A stretch of 64,000 nucleotides of DNA, from NCBI RefSeq assembly GCF_000715075.1, contig NC_134097.1, positions 128,152,997 to 128,216,996 on the forward strand, written 5' to 3'. The notes under the pieces are model-generated. The model did no database searches. It saw only the letters and a program-made list of their open reading frames with translations, and was not told where the DNA came from. Both the position numbers and the translations under genes were made by a program. Positions 9,955 through 21,126 of this stretch are shown here, in pieces (position 1 is the first letter of the stretch; each line of letters begins with the position of its first letter). The stretch comes from Nicotiana tabacum (Eukaryota > Streptophyta > Magnoliopsida > Solanales > Solanaceae).

Positions 9955-10270
9955 TCGCACTTGCGGAGTGGTCACCGCAGGTGTGAGCCTGCAGAAGTAG
10001 GTCTTGGATCGCAGAAGCGACTTGAAGTGAGTGGAGCATAGTCCGCAGGTGCGAAGATTTTCCCACACCTTCTATGGTTGTGGAAGCGGAGAGCTTGGTG
10101 TAGGTGCGAGTTGGTGCCCGCAGGTGCGAGCTGGTACCCGCAGGTGCGATGTAATTTTCGCACATGCAACATGCGCAAAAGCAGAGGTAAGCTGAGTAAG
10201 TGATTTCCGTAGAAGAGGAGCATTTACCGCAGATGCGGCGCCGTAGGTGCGAAGAAGGGTCCCTATGTGC
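9955..10270 (+). repeat. Cluster of CGCAGGTGCG / CGCAGAAGCG half-palindromes in the LTR
   Basis: At least a dozen irregularly spaced variants of CGCAGGTGCGA, CGCAGAAGCG and CGCACATGCG occur within 320 bp, against an AT-rich background. The partner LTR has the same cluster at about 52195-52510. Related clusters occur in other LTRs in the window (about 25810-26040 and 29740-29950). No ORF or known element explains them. Confidence 0.7.
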
Positions 10271-11148
10271 GGTTTGACTGGACGAAAAAGAGCAAAATCG
10301 AGGGTTTGGTTCATTTCACCATTTTTGGTCTTGGGAGATCGGGATTTGGCGATTCTTTGAGGGATTTTCATAGAGAGCATTGGGGTAACGATTCCTTACT
10401 CGATTTTGGTTACATTTCATTAATCTATTGTTGTTTCTTCATTTAATCAAGGAATTTGAGTGAGAAAGTTGGGAAAATGGGGGAAACGTTCCCCAATCAA
10501 ATTTCTAACTTTTGAGTGGGATTTAGACATCGGATTTGAATAATTTTGGTACGAGTGAACTCGTGAGTGAATGGGTGTTCATAATTTGTGACTTTTACCC
10601 GATTCCGAGACTTGGACCTAGGATTTGGGCATTTTTCTAATTTCTTATTTTAGCTTTGATTTTGTTAGCTATATTAGTTTCTTGTAGCTATATTTATATT
10701 ATATAATTGGTTTTGGCTAGATTTGAGTCATTCATAGTCGGATATTCGTGAAAAGAGCATTGTGACGGATTAATTTGTGCTCGGTTCGAGGTAAGTGGCT
10801 TGTCTAACCTTGTGTGGGGGAACTCCCCTTAGGATTTGGTACTATTTGATATATGAGCGTCGTGTATGTGAGTTGACGAGTGTGTACACGGGCTATTTGT
10901 TGAAAAACTCCGTTTTCATTAAGCAAAATATTTGTTTTTCCTTTAATTGAGCTACACTACCATATGTAATTATCCTGTTTAGTTTAGAAAAGCATGCCTA
11001 CGTGCCTTAACTGCCTTAATTGCCTATTTGAACTCTGTGCAGCATGTTTTAGTAAAATTTCCAGTTCTTCCTTGACTCAGACTTAGCCTAAATTGTGGTT
11101 TTGTTGTTGTAATTGTTATTTCTATTGGTTGAGCTGCATATTTACTTT

Positions 11149-11290
11149 GGGACTACGGAACGGTATTCCGGGAGATCCCCCAGCGATGTATATTTACTTG
11201 GGGACTGCGGAACGGTATTTCGGGAGATCCCCTGCACATTTACGTTTGGGACTACGAGACGGTATCTTGGGAGATCCCCTGTTGTTATCT
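11149..11290 (+). repeat. ~50-bp tandem repeat, 3 copies, in the 5' LTR of element A
   Basis: GGGACTACGGAACGGTATTC..GGGAGATCCCC units start at 11149, 11201 and 11248. The 3' LTR has four units (53393, 53445, 53497, 53545), so copy number changed after insertion. Confidence 0.85.
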
Positions 11291-11872
11291 CTATGTTTGA
11301 GCTATTGTCTTTCATTGACTCTATACCAGTTAGATTTTCGTATTTATTTTTACTGTAATATTTCATTCTGTCTCATTTTGTTATGTTTATACCACTAGGG
11401 CCCTGACCTAATCTCGTCACTACTAGACTGAGGTTAGGCTGGGCACTTACTGGGTACCGTTGTAGTGTACTCATGCCCTTTCCTGCACATATTTTCGTGT
11501 GCAGATCCAGGTTCATTGTACCAGCCTCATCACTAGTTACAGTTTCTACCGCTTGTTGGAGATTCAAGGTACACCTGCCCGCACCCGTAGATCCTTAAAG
11601 TCCCCCTCTATCCCCTATGTTCATTTCTCTTTCTTTCTGTAGAAATGATGTATAGAACAGTTAAAAATTCTTAGTAGCTTGTGACTTGTGAGTTTTCGGG
11701 TTTTGGAAAAATAGTTATTGTATATGCCGAGTGGCACCGTTTCTGCTTATTAACAATATCTGTTAGCTATTATCTTTGTGTTTTCATTTTATTCCGCATT
11801 ATTAGGCTTACCTAGTCATATAGACTAGGTGTCATCACGACAGTTTATGGAGGAGAAACTGGGTCGTGACAA

Positions 11873-11893
11873 GTTAGTATCAGAGCTCTAGGT
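11873..11893 (+). other. Primer-binding site of element A (initiator Met tRNA type)
   Basis: Two bases after the LTR end the sequence reads TTAGTATCAGAGCTCTAGG, a one-base variant of the TGGTATCAGAGC motif complementary to the plant initiator Met tRNA 3' end, the usual primer of Tekay/Del elements. Confidence 0.8.
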
Positions 11894-12072
11894 TCATAGA
11901 AGTCATGAGTCACAAGCCAGTTTATTAGAGTCTCGCGGATCGGTACAGAGACGTCTATACTTATCTTCAAGAGGCTATAGAACTGTTAGAAAAATTCCAC
12001 TTCATTTGATTCCTTGTTGTGCGAGATTATTGTCTTCAAAATTCTAAACTTCTGTCTTCTATTACCTCATAG

Positions 12073-13550
12073 ATGGTGAGGACACATGCTATCGGAGATG
12101 GCTGGGCACTTGCGCCCCCTACTAGAGCCGCCAGAGGCCGGGGTCGAGGTAGAGGCCGAGGACGCACACGTGGTGTAGCCAATGCACCCGCGCGAGCTGC
12201 TGCAGAGGAGGAACCAGTAGCTCCAATCGGAGCACAGGCACCTGATACGCCTACTACTACTCCAGCTCTCCAAGAGACCCTTGCATAGTTCATGAGCATG
12301 TACAACACTCTAGCTCATGTAGGGTTGATTTCCCTTGCTGCAGCCATATCTCAGGTCGGGGGAGGAGCACAGACTCCCACCGCTCGTACCCCAGAGCAGC
12401 GGGTTCAGGTTGATCAGATTCTAGAGGTTATACCGATACCACCTGTAGCCCCAGTTCAGCTCGAAGGTAGGGCAGCAGCTTCGGAGGAGGAGCAGTGTAG
12501 GCTCGAGAGGTATAAGAAGTATGACCCTCCTACATTCAGTGGTCTAGCATTAGAGGATGCTTAGGGATTTCTGGAGGAGTGTCACCGTATCCTCTGCACT
12601 ATGGGCATAGCAGAGTCGAGTGGGGTTTCTTTCACTACCTTCCAGCTTCGATGGGCAGCCTATCAGTGGTGGCATACTTATTAGTTGAACAGTCCGGCTG
12701 AGGAAGCTTCCCTTACATGGACTAAGTTTTCGGACATGTTTTTGAAAGAGTATGTACCTCAAAACCTCAGGGACGTATAATTCGCGGAGTTTGAGCAGTT
12801 GCGCCAGGGTGCTATGACTGTTTCAGAGTATGTAGTCCATTTCAGTGACTTGGCTAGACATGCACTGGCCTTGGTTTCTATAGTTTGATAGAGGGCTCGC
12901 CGGTTTATTGAAGAACTCATTCCTAGTATCAGGACTAGCATGGCCCAGGAGTTAGAGTATATTGCATATCAGTAGGTGGTGAGTATTGCTAGAAGAGTGG
13001 AGGGCATGCTTGTTTGGGATAGGGAGGAAAGAGAGGCCAAGAGGTCTCGAGAGTTGAGCCATTATTTTGGTGCTCGTGCCCTAGCTGCAGTTCGTCATGG
13101 TAAGGGTTATGCGAGTTGCCCTGTTCATTTAGCTCTTCCAGCTGCTAGTGGTATTCCAGCTCCCCCTAGACCTCATGAGCCTTATTATGCACCTCCAGTA
13201 TCTAGTGTGCTTCCTGCATGGGGTGCTATCAGCGGTCAATCTAGCAGACCTGGCCCGATCCAGTCACAACCTCCACATCTATCCAAAGTTTTTTTGAGTG
13301 TAGAGACACTCGGCATATGGTGAGGGATTGCCCCAGACTTAGGAGGGGTGCATTTCCACAGAATTCTCAGCGACAACGTGCTCCACCGGGTCCTCAGACT
13401 ATGATTACAGCACCAGCTACCACCCCGCCTGCTCAGCCAGCCCGAGGTGGAGGTTGGGATGGTAGAGGTCGCCTTAAAGGGGGAGGCCAGGCTAGATACT
13501 ATGCCCTTCCTGCTCGTACAGAGGTCGTTGCTTCCAATTTTGTATTATAG
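12073..13550 (+). pseudogene. gag of Tekay-like element A
   Basis: The ATG at 12073 begins a protein with an RG-rich N terminus (GRGRGRGRGRTRG), then the gag core (about 12500-13000: PPTFSG, FLEECHRIL, FEQLRQGAMTVSEYV). The same frame continues to about 13310 but is broken by in-frame stops at 12286, 12562, 12682, 12778, 12886, 12889 and 12973. Most are TAG where related gag proteins have Gln. Around 13290 the CCHC zinc knuckle is recognisable but its first Cys is Phe (FFECRDTRHMVRDCP). After that a different frame is open to 13550. Capsid formation is not possible from this copy. Confidence 0.78.
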
Positions 13551-13559
13551 GTATTATTC

Positions 13560-13900
13560 TAGTCTGTCATAGAGATGCATCCGTTCTATTCGATCCAGGC
13601 TCCGCTTATTCTTATGAGTCATCTTATTTTGCCTCGCATTTGGGCGTATCTCGGGATTCTTTGAGTTCCACTATTTATGTGTCTACTATTGTGGGAGATT
13701 CTTTTGTTGTGGACCGCATTTATCAATCGTTTTTAATTACTCTTAGTAGTTTTGAGACCGGAGCCGATTTGTTATTGTTCAACATGGTAGATTTTGATGT
13801 TATCTTAGGCATGGACTGGTTGTCGCCCCATTATGCTATTGTTGACTGTCATGCCAAAACCATGATGCTGGCTATACCAGGTTTACCGCGATTATAGTGT
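13560..13900 (+). pseudogene. Retropepsin (protease) of element A
   Basis: The catalytic DPGSAYSY motif lies at about 13590. The frame 13640-13897 follows with VDRIYQSFLITL, DFDVILGMDWLSPHYAIVDC and a stop after PGLPRL. GMDWL followed by DCHAKTV is a hallmark of chromovirus protease-RT linkers. Catalytic Asp and Gly are present, but the domain is separated from gag and RT by stops. Confidence 0.8.
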
Positions 13901-14039
13901 AGGGGTACCTTAGATTACACCCCCAGCAGAGTTATTTCATTTCTTAAAGCTCAACAAATGGTTGAGAAGGGGTATGACGCGTATCTAGCTTATGTGAGAG
14001 ATGTCAGTATTGATACCCCTACAGTTGATTCAGTCCCAG

Positions 14040-14877
14040 TAGTAAGGGATTGTCCTGATATGTTTCCAGCTGATCTCTGGGCATGCCGGCCGACATATTG
14101 ACTTTTGCATTGATTTGTTGCCGGACACTCAATCATCTCTATTCCTCCTTATCGTATGGACCCTCTTGAGTTGAAGGAGTTGAAGGAACAATTACAGGAA
14201 TTGCTTGATAAGGGCATCATTCGACCCAGTGTGTCACCTTGGGGTGCACCTGTTTTGTTTGTGAAGAAAAAGGGTGGTTCTATGCGTATGTGCATTGATT
14301 ATCGCCAGTTGAACAAAGTTACAGTGAAGAACTAGTATCCTTTGCCTCGTATTAATGATCTATTTGATCAGTTACAGGGTTCTCAAGTGTTTTCCAAGAT
14401 TGACTTGCATTCAGGTTATCATTAGTTTAAGATTCGGGAGTCAACATCCCGAAGACTACTTTCAGGATTCGGCATAGTCATTACGAGTTCCTTGTTATGT
14501 CATTTGGGGTGACCAACGCCCCAGCAATATTTATGCATTTGATGCATGGTGTATTCCGGCCATATATTGACTCGTTCGTCATTGTATTTATTGATGACAT
14601 TCTGGTGTACTCCCGGAGTCGGGAAGATCATGAGCAGCACCTGAGGATAGTTCTTCAGACCTTGAGAGAAAAGAAGTTATATGCAAATTTCTCAAAATAT
14701 GAGTTCTGGTTGGATTCCGTGGCATTTTTAGGTCACGTAGTGTCAAGTGACGGGATCAAGGTGGATCCGAAGAAGGTAGAAGCAGTGTAGAGTTGGCCCA
14801 GACCGTCCTCAGCTACAGAGATCTAGAGTTTTCTTGGTTGGTCGGGTTATTACTGTCGATTTGTTGAGGGATTTTGA
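14040..14877 (+). pseudogene. Reverse transcriptase of element A, interrupted by a solo LTR
   Basis: RT motifs appear in order: [48 protein letters not shown], then after a frameshift [23 protein letters not shown] (catalytic IDD) and [17 protein letters not shown]. Stops occur at 14333, 14423 (Gln position) and 14788 (Gln position). At 14877 the thumb region is cut by a 2.4-kb solo LTR, and coding sequence resumes at 17285. Confidence 0.82.
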
Positions 14878-17284
14878 TGTAAAGCCCCGTGAAATTTCTA
14901 TTCAAAAACCCGAGTCTTGTGGTGCCAAGTTAGGACCATGTGTTAGAAAAAGCTCGTCACGGTTCAGACCCTTTGGATTGATCTGTGCATTAAAAAGTTA
15001 AAGAATAGTGTTTTCCAGAAAAGTGCAATTCTGCGGTCAACTCTGCGGTAGCATAATAGCTATGCGGACCGCATAGTCACCGCAGAGTCAGGCAGTGTGA
15101 AGGTTAATGTTGAGGTCAACTATGCGGCCAAATATGCGATCGCATAATCGATATATGGGCTGCATATTCATCACATAATCCCCTTGAAACTTTTGTGAGG
15201 AGCAGTTCTGCTGTGCATTTTGCGACCGCAGAACGGGTATGCAGACCACCTTCTGGTTGCATACCCAGGCAGATTATTCAGGTTTTTGGGAGCATTTTTA
15301 CAATCCATTCTGTTGGCCGCATGTCAACTTTTCGATCGCATATGCGATCACAAATCTGAGTCAGGGCTCCAGATTTTTAAATTTTAAACCTGACCCCCTG
15401 TCGTTATATTCTGTGCAATAGCTCATTTTGAGCCTATTTCCTGGTGCTTTTAGAGTGAGAGGGAGGGTCTAAGAGAGGGGAAGTTCCTTTCATCAAAAGT
15501 GCTCCACAAATCCTTGTTAAAAACATTGAAGATAATCAAGTGGAGCACCAAAACCTTCATCCCAGGAGGTAAGACTTCATCACCTCAGCTTTTAATTTTA
15601 CACATAGCTATAAGGGGTCATTAGTGAGGAAATTCATGGGGAAAAGGGTGATTGCATTGCATGCATGTGTTCTTAGAAGGTATGGGGAAATTATAAATAG
15701 AGAGGCATGAAGGATGGGCTAAGTGTAATCTTGCATAAAATGACCATGAGGCCTTAATGAACACTCAATGCTTGATAAAATACTCAAGTGAGCTTAGATT
15801 ATGATCTTTTCCTGATTATGGGTTCAATTGTGCTATATTGCTTAAATAGATTGAAGTGCGAACATTTCGGAACATTATAGGATTAAGGAAATCTTAGTTG
15901 AGGTATGTATGGCTAAAACCCAGTCTTTTAGAAATCGAGCTCCGTTGGTGTCTGCATAATTGTGGTAAGATTAGAGTTGAATTGTTGTATGGATTGTTGT
16001 TTCACATGAATTTGGGGTTGCGATTTTGTATGCGTGAAAGATATCAATATGATAAATGTGCTATTCTTGTTAACTTGAAAGGGTGCCTGAAATATGAATC
16101 ATGTACTGAAATGCTTAGACCTTAAATTGAGATTGAAGCTGTACATGTTGTGTCCTCTATGTGAAGTCTCATCTACACTAACAACTTTATTTGCTCTTGC
16201 TTGCATATATTATCCTAAATTACCAATCTAACATTGAAATTGGGAATGATATGAAATGTGACCTAGTGCCAAATATATGACGTGATAGCTGTGGCCCCAA
16301 GTGCCCATGAAATGATATATGTGATATAAAGATTAAATTGAGATGATTGATGGAAAAGGGAAACGCCTTGGTAAGGCAGCCTAGCCGATCGGGCCGAGAT
16401 CGGAAGCCATGTCACACACATAGTGGTATTGTGTGGATATTGAACCCTGGATAAAAAGGGAAAAATGAGATTGTGATTGAAGTATATGTCTCAAATGAGT
16501 CAACCTATATGATCGGGTCGAGATCATACTCCGCTCAAGCTAGCGGTGGTATAGCGAACAATGATGAACAGTATGAAATTCCCCAAACTAAGGGCTATGG
16601 AAACATAATGCGAAAATTGTATGATTCTTCTACATTGATAATGTTGTGATCATTTAAAGCCTTTGAGTTATACTTGTGCTTTCCTTATGTTTGGTACGAA
16701 AGTTCTTTCTAACTAGATGGTGTTTAGTTATACATACTAGTACTATTCCATGGTACTAACGTCCCTTTTGCCGGAGGTGCTACATTTTTAAATGAATGTA
16801 GGTGGCTCCATTGCGGATTGTGTTGATCGTGTGTAGCGGAGTACCTTCTTCTCAAAATCTTGGTGATCCCCTCTCTCCTTCAAGGGGGTTATATTGCACA
16901 TCTTTTGTTGTGGAGTTCCACTTTTGAGGTATAGTCGGGGCCTTGTTGCTGCATTGTCATACTTGTCTTTTACATCTTTAGAGGCTCCGTAGACATATGT
17001 GTGGGTTATGTACGGGTGTTGGATGGGTCTACGAACTATGTTGTAATTCTAACTCTTGCTTCTCTAAAGTGTAGTTGTCTAGAATCTTGGAACTTAACTA
17101 CGGCTTAACGTTATGATATAAAATGAACTAACAACGTTGAATGTACTATTTTTCCTTGTCTAAATAAATGAAAGCATGGTTTCCTTATTCATATTGAGTT
17201 AGGTAGGAAGTATTTGATAAGGCTTGCTCAGTTGGGTTCACTCGATTGAGTGTCGGTCATGCTTCCCGAGGTTGGGGCGTGACA
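14878..17284 (+). mobile_element. Solo LTR of another Ty3/gypsy family inserted in the RT gene of element A
   Basis: The insertion begins TGTAAAGCCCCGTG and ends GGGGCGTGACA, typical TG..CA LTR ends, with no internal region. Flanking pentamers are TTTGA (14873-14877) and TTTCA (17285-17289), a target duplication with one mismatch. The RT reading resumes immediately after it. It contains repeated TATGCGGNCGCATA-like motifs at 15050-15350. The 2407-bp solo LTR implies recombination between the two LTRs of a former full element. Confidence 0.85.
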
Positions 17285-17991
17285 TTTCATCTATTGCAGT
17301 GCCTGTGACCAGGCAGACCCATAAGGGCGCTCAGTTCAGATGGACAGAGGAGTGTGGGGAGAGCTTCTAAAAGCTCAAGACAGCTTTGACTATAGCCCCA
17401 GTGTTGGTATTGCCTTCAGGTTCGGGGTTTTATACAGTTTATTGTGATGCATCACGAGTTAGACTCGGTGCAGTGTTGATGCAGGATGGTAGGGTGATTG
17501 CCTACGCGTCCAGACAGTTGAAGGTACATGAGAAGAATTATCCTGTCCATGACCTCGAGTTAGTTGCTATTGTTCACGCCTTGAAGATTTGGTGTCACTA
17601 TTTGTACGATGTCACATGTGATATCTACACTGATCACCGGAGTTTACAGCATCTGTTCAAGCAGAAGGATCTTAATTTATGTCAGAGGAGGTGGTTAGAG
17701 CTACTTAAGGATTATAATATCACCATTTTGTACCACCCGGGAAAGGCCAATGTGGTGGCCGATGCTTTGATTTGCCGGGTAGAGAGTTTGGGGAGTTTGG
17801 CTTATCTACCAGTAGCAGAGAGGCCCATGGCGTTGGATGTTCAGGCCTTAGCCAGCCAGTTTGTGAGATTGGATATTTTTGAGCCTAGTCGAGTACTGGC
17901 TTGTGTGGTTTCTCGGTCAGTTCTTTATGATCGTATCAGGAAGCGTCAGTATAATGACCCCCATATGTTTGTCCTTAAGGACACAATCTAG
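17285..17991 (+). pseudogene. RNase H and connection domain of element A
   Basis: Continuation of pol after the solo LTR. The open frame 17386-17991 contains [20 protein letters not shown] (first catalytic Asp), [15 protein letters not shown] (catalytic Glu) and [18 protein letters not shown] (Asp), then [12 protein letters not shown] (last Asp). It ends at TAG 17989-17991, where relatives have Gln (TIQHGDAKE). The catalytic residues appear intact although upstream RT is broken. Confidence 0.85.
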
Positions 17992-19330
17992 CATGGTGAT
18001 GCTAAGGAGTTCACTATTGGGGATGATGGTGCATTGAGTGTGCATGGCAAGCTATGTATGCCCAATGTAGATGGTTTGTGGGACTTGATTCTTCAGGAGG
18101 CTCACAGCTCGTGGTACTCTATTCATCCGGGTGCCACAAAGATGTATGGGGACTTGAGGCAGCATTACTGGTAAGGAGGATGAACAAAGATATAGTGGAG
18201 TATGTTGCTCGGTGCCTAAATTTCCAGCAAGTGAAGTATGAGCATCAGCAACCGGGTGGATTGCTTCAAAGATTTCGGAGTGGAAATGGGAGCGGATCAC
18301 TATGGATATCGTTGTTGGACTTCCACAGACTCAGCGGAAGTTTGATGCAGTATGGGTGATTGTGGATAGGCTGATCAAGTCAGCTCATTTCCTTCCTGTG
18401 ATGACTACCTATTCTTCCGAGCAGCTGGCTTGAGTTTATATTCGTGAGATTGTCATACTTCATGGTGTGTCGTCATCTATCATCTCTAACCGGGGTACGT
18501 AGTTTACATCATAGTTCTGGAGAGCCGTACAACAGGAGTTGGGTACTCGGGTGGAGTTGAGCACATCATTTCAGCCTCAGACGGACGGGCAGTCCGAGCG
18601 CACTATTCAAATTCTTGAGAATATGCTCTGTGCGTGTGTGATGGCGTTTGGAGGTTCTTGGGATCAGTTCTTTTCACTTGCGGAATTTGCCTACAACAAC
18701 AGTTATCAATCCAGCATTTAGATGACACCGTATAAGGCTCTGTAAGGTAGGTAGTGTCAGTCCCCAGTGGGTTGGTTTAAGCCGGGCGATGCTAGATTAT
18801 TGGGCACAGACTTGGTTCAGGACGCTTTGGAGAAGGTTAAGGTGATTCAGGATAGACTTCGCATAGCCCAGTCCAGACAGAAGAGTTATGCGTACTAGAA
18901 GGTTCGCGATATTGCATTCATGGTTGGAGAATGGGTTTTACTCCGAGTTTCACCTATGAAGGGCGTTATGAGGTTCGAAAAAAAGGGCAAGCTGAGCCCC
19001 AGGTTCATTGGTCTATTTGAGGTGTTGCAGCGAGTTGGGGAGGTTGCTTATGAGCTTGCCTTACCTCTCAGCCTAGCAGGAGTTCATCCGGTATTTCATG
19101 TTTCGATGCTTCGGAGGTATCACGGCGATCCGTCTCACGTGTTAGATTTCATCTCAGTCTAGTTGGACAAGGATCTATCTTATGTTGAGGAGCCAGTGGC
19201 TATTTTGGATAGCCAAGTTCAAAAGCTGAGGTCAAAGAACATTGCATCTGTAAAGGTTCAGTGGAGAGGTCAACCGACCGAGGAGACGACTTGGGAGACT
19301 GCATAGCCGTTATCCTCATCTTTTTACCAT
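17992..19330 (+). pseudogene. Integrase with chromodomain-like C terminus of element A
   Basis: The zinc-binding region (AHSSWYSIHPGATKMYGDL) runs into a frameshift near 18170. The core keeps its first Asp (near 18300), but the second Asp is Asn (SNRGT where SDRGTQFTS is usual), while the Glu in TDGQSERTIQ remains. Stops include 18431, 18500, 18512, 18719, 18896 and 19160. The C-terminal module (VQWRGQPTEETTWET, near 19255-19300) is the chromodomain-type tail of Tekay/Del chromoviruses, which directs insertion towards particular chromatin. Confidence 0.82.
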
Positions 19331-19369
19331 TTTAGGGATGTCTCTATGCTCGTTCGAGGACAAATGATT

Positions 19370-19387
19370 GTTTTAAGAGGGGGAGGA
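19370..19387 (+). other. Polypurine tract of element A
   Basis: TTTTAAGAGGGGGAGGA directly precedes the 3' LTR start TGTAACGACC at 19388. Confidence 0.85.
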
Positions 19388-19718
19388 TGTAACGACCCGC
19401 CGGTCGTTTTGAGAGTTAGAGCCCCAATCCCCTATTAACTGCTTTCTGCGTATCTATTTCTGCTATTGTGACTTGTCGGGATGTTTTGTTTTGGTTTTTG
19501 AAGTGTTTTGGGACACTTAGTCCCTAAACGGAGGCTTAAAACTTAGAATTTGGATCGTAGTCGGAACAATGTGAAAACGGGTCTGGAATGGAAATCCGTC
19601 GATTCCGTTAGCTCCGTTGGGTGATTTTGGGCTTAGGAACGAGTCCGAATTTATTTTTGAGGTCCATAGCTCATTTAGGCTTGAAATGACGAAAGTTGAA
19701 TTTTTGGAGTTTTGGGCC
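19388..19718 (+). repeat. 3' LTR of element A, first part
   Basis: Aligns with 9269-9600 of the 5' LTR. It stops at GTTTTGGGCC (19718), where element B begins with TGTCACGACC. The rest of this LTR resumes at 51906. Confidence 0.87.
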
Positions 19719-21126
19719 TGTCACGACCCAAAATCAACCGTCTTGATGGCGCCTATCGTGGAACTAGGCTAGCCTTAACTCAACAACCCAACACAATAAA
19801 ATAACTTTAAAATCATGGCGGAAGCAATTAAAATTAAAGAAACCTTTTTAAAAACATAATAAATCCGGAAAACTATTTTACTTACTATATTGAGAGAGTT
19901 GAGTCAGTATCAACAGGTGAGCATATCTTCAGATTATCTTTGACTCCTAGTTACTTTCAGTTATTATATTATCAGTTTAGTTTCAGTTTTCAGTAAATTG
20001 CCTTACATACTCGGTACATTATTTCGTATTGACGTTTCTTTTCTGGGGGCAATGCATTTCATGTGTGCACATTCAGACAGACAGACAAGTAGACCTCCTC
20101 ATTAGGTGTTGCCCAGTTTAGCTTGATCGGTAAGCTCCATGCCCTTCGGGGTTGCCGGGTCTAGATCTTTATGTATATCTTGTGTATATATGTGTATATG
20201 TTATGAGTAGGTCGGGGCCCTGTTCCGATCACAGTAAAACCATCAGTAGAGGCTTGTGAACATATCTTGTCAGTTAGTGCAGTATGTTGGGCTTGTAGGC
20301 CTTGTATATATATTTTGATTGGTGTGCCAGCTGTAGTAGTTATGACGGTCTTGTCGGCCCAGGTTTATATTGATGTTTTGTCAGCATTTGCAAATTGTCT
20401 TTCAATGTGGCCCAAGGCCAAAGTATGACATTATATGTTCAGAGTCCCTTAGTCGCAAGTTGGTACGCAAGGATAGGTGAGGCACTGGGTGCCAGTCTCG
20501 CCCCTAGGTTCGGGGCGTGACACAACCAAATATACCAACAGATCCTATAACATCATACGAACTTAGTCGAACTTTTGAATCACTCAAAACAACATCGAAA
20601 CGCCAAATTACACTCGGATTCAAGCCTAAGAACCTCTAAACTTCCGAATTTCACAAACGATGCCGAAACCTACCAAACCATGTCCGAATGACCTCAAATT
20701 TTGCACACAAGTCAGAAATGACATCACGAACCTGCTCCAACTTCCGGAAATCCAATCCAACCCCAATATCAAAATTCCACTGCCGACCAGAATCGCCAAA
20801 ATTCTAACTTTCGCCAATTCAAGCCTAATTCTACCACGGGCCTCCAAATCACATTCTGAGCGCGCTCCTAAGTCCAAAATCACCTACCGGAGCTAACGGA
20901 ACCATCAAAATTCAAATCCGAGGTCATTTACATATAAGTAAACATCCAGTCAACTTTCCCAACTTAAACCTTCTCACAAGAGACTAAGTGTCTCAACTCA
21001 CTCCAAAATCACTCCTGGCCCGAACCAACTAACCTGATAAGCCACAATATAGTTGTGGAACATAAAAGAAGAAGCAAATGGAGGAATAGGGCTACAACTC
21101 TCAAAACGACCGGCCGCGTCATTACA
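19719..21126 (-). repeat. 3' LTR of element B (left), internally replaced
   Basis: The outer end (TGTCACGACCCAAAATCAACC) and inner end (TGTAATGACGCGGCC on the minus strand, at 21126) match the other LTR of B. The stretch corresponding to about 28130-30020 of the partner LTR is missing, and a fragment of a different LTR (about 19877-20522) occupies its place. Confidence 0.75.
19877..20522 (+). mobile_element. LTR fragment of a further Ty3/gypsy family within the left LTR of B
   Basis: This segment ends GGCACTGGGTGCCAGTCTCGCCC..CGGGGCGTGACA, a typical LTR end, at 20522, and immediately afterwards the sequence rejoins the B LTR (CAACCAAATATACC, compare 30021). The left edge is approximate. The start of this LTR is absent, so it is a truncated or recombined piece. 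Confidence 0.6.

Larger units (their letters stand above)
9269..11871 (+). repeat. 5' LTR of Tekay-like element A
   Basis: Begins TATAACGATCCGG (the 3' copy has TGTAACGACCCG) and ends GGGTCGTGACA at 11871, directly before the primer-binding site. At 2603 bp it is long for the family but agrees with the reconstructed length of the 3' copy. It contains a CpG-rich block of CGCAGGTGCG-like motifs at 9955-10270 and a short array at 11149-11290. Confidence 0.85.

Noticed and set aside
9905..10380. Overlapping minus-strand ORFs at 9905-10380 as genes
   Set aside because: Their frames come from the CGCAGGTGCG motif cluster inside an LTR.
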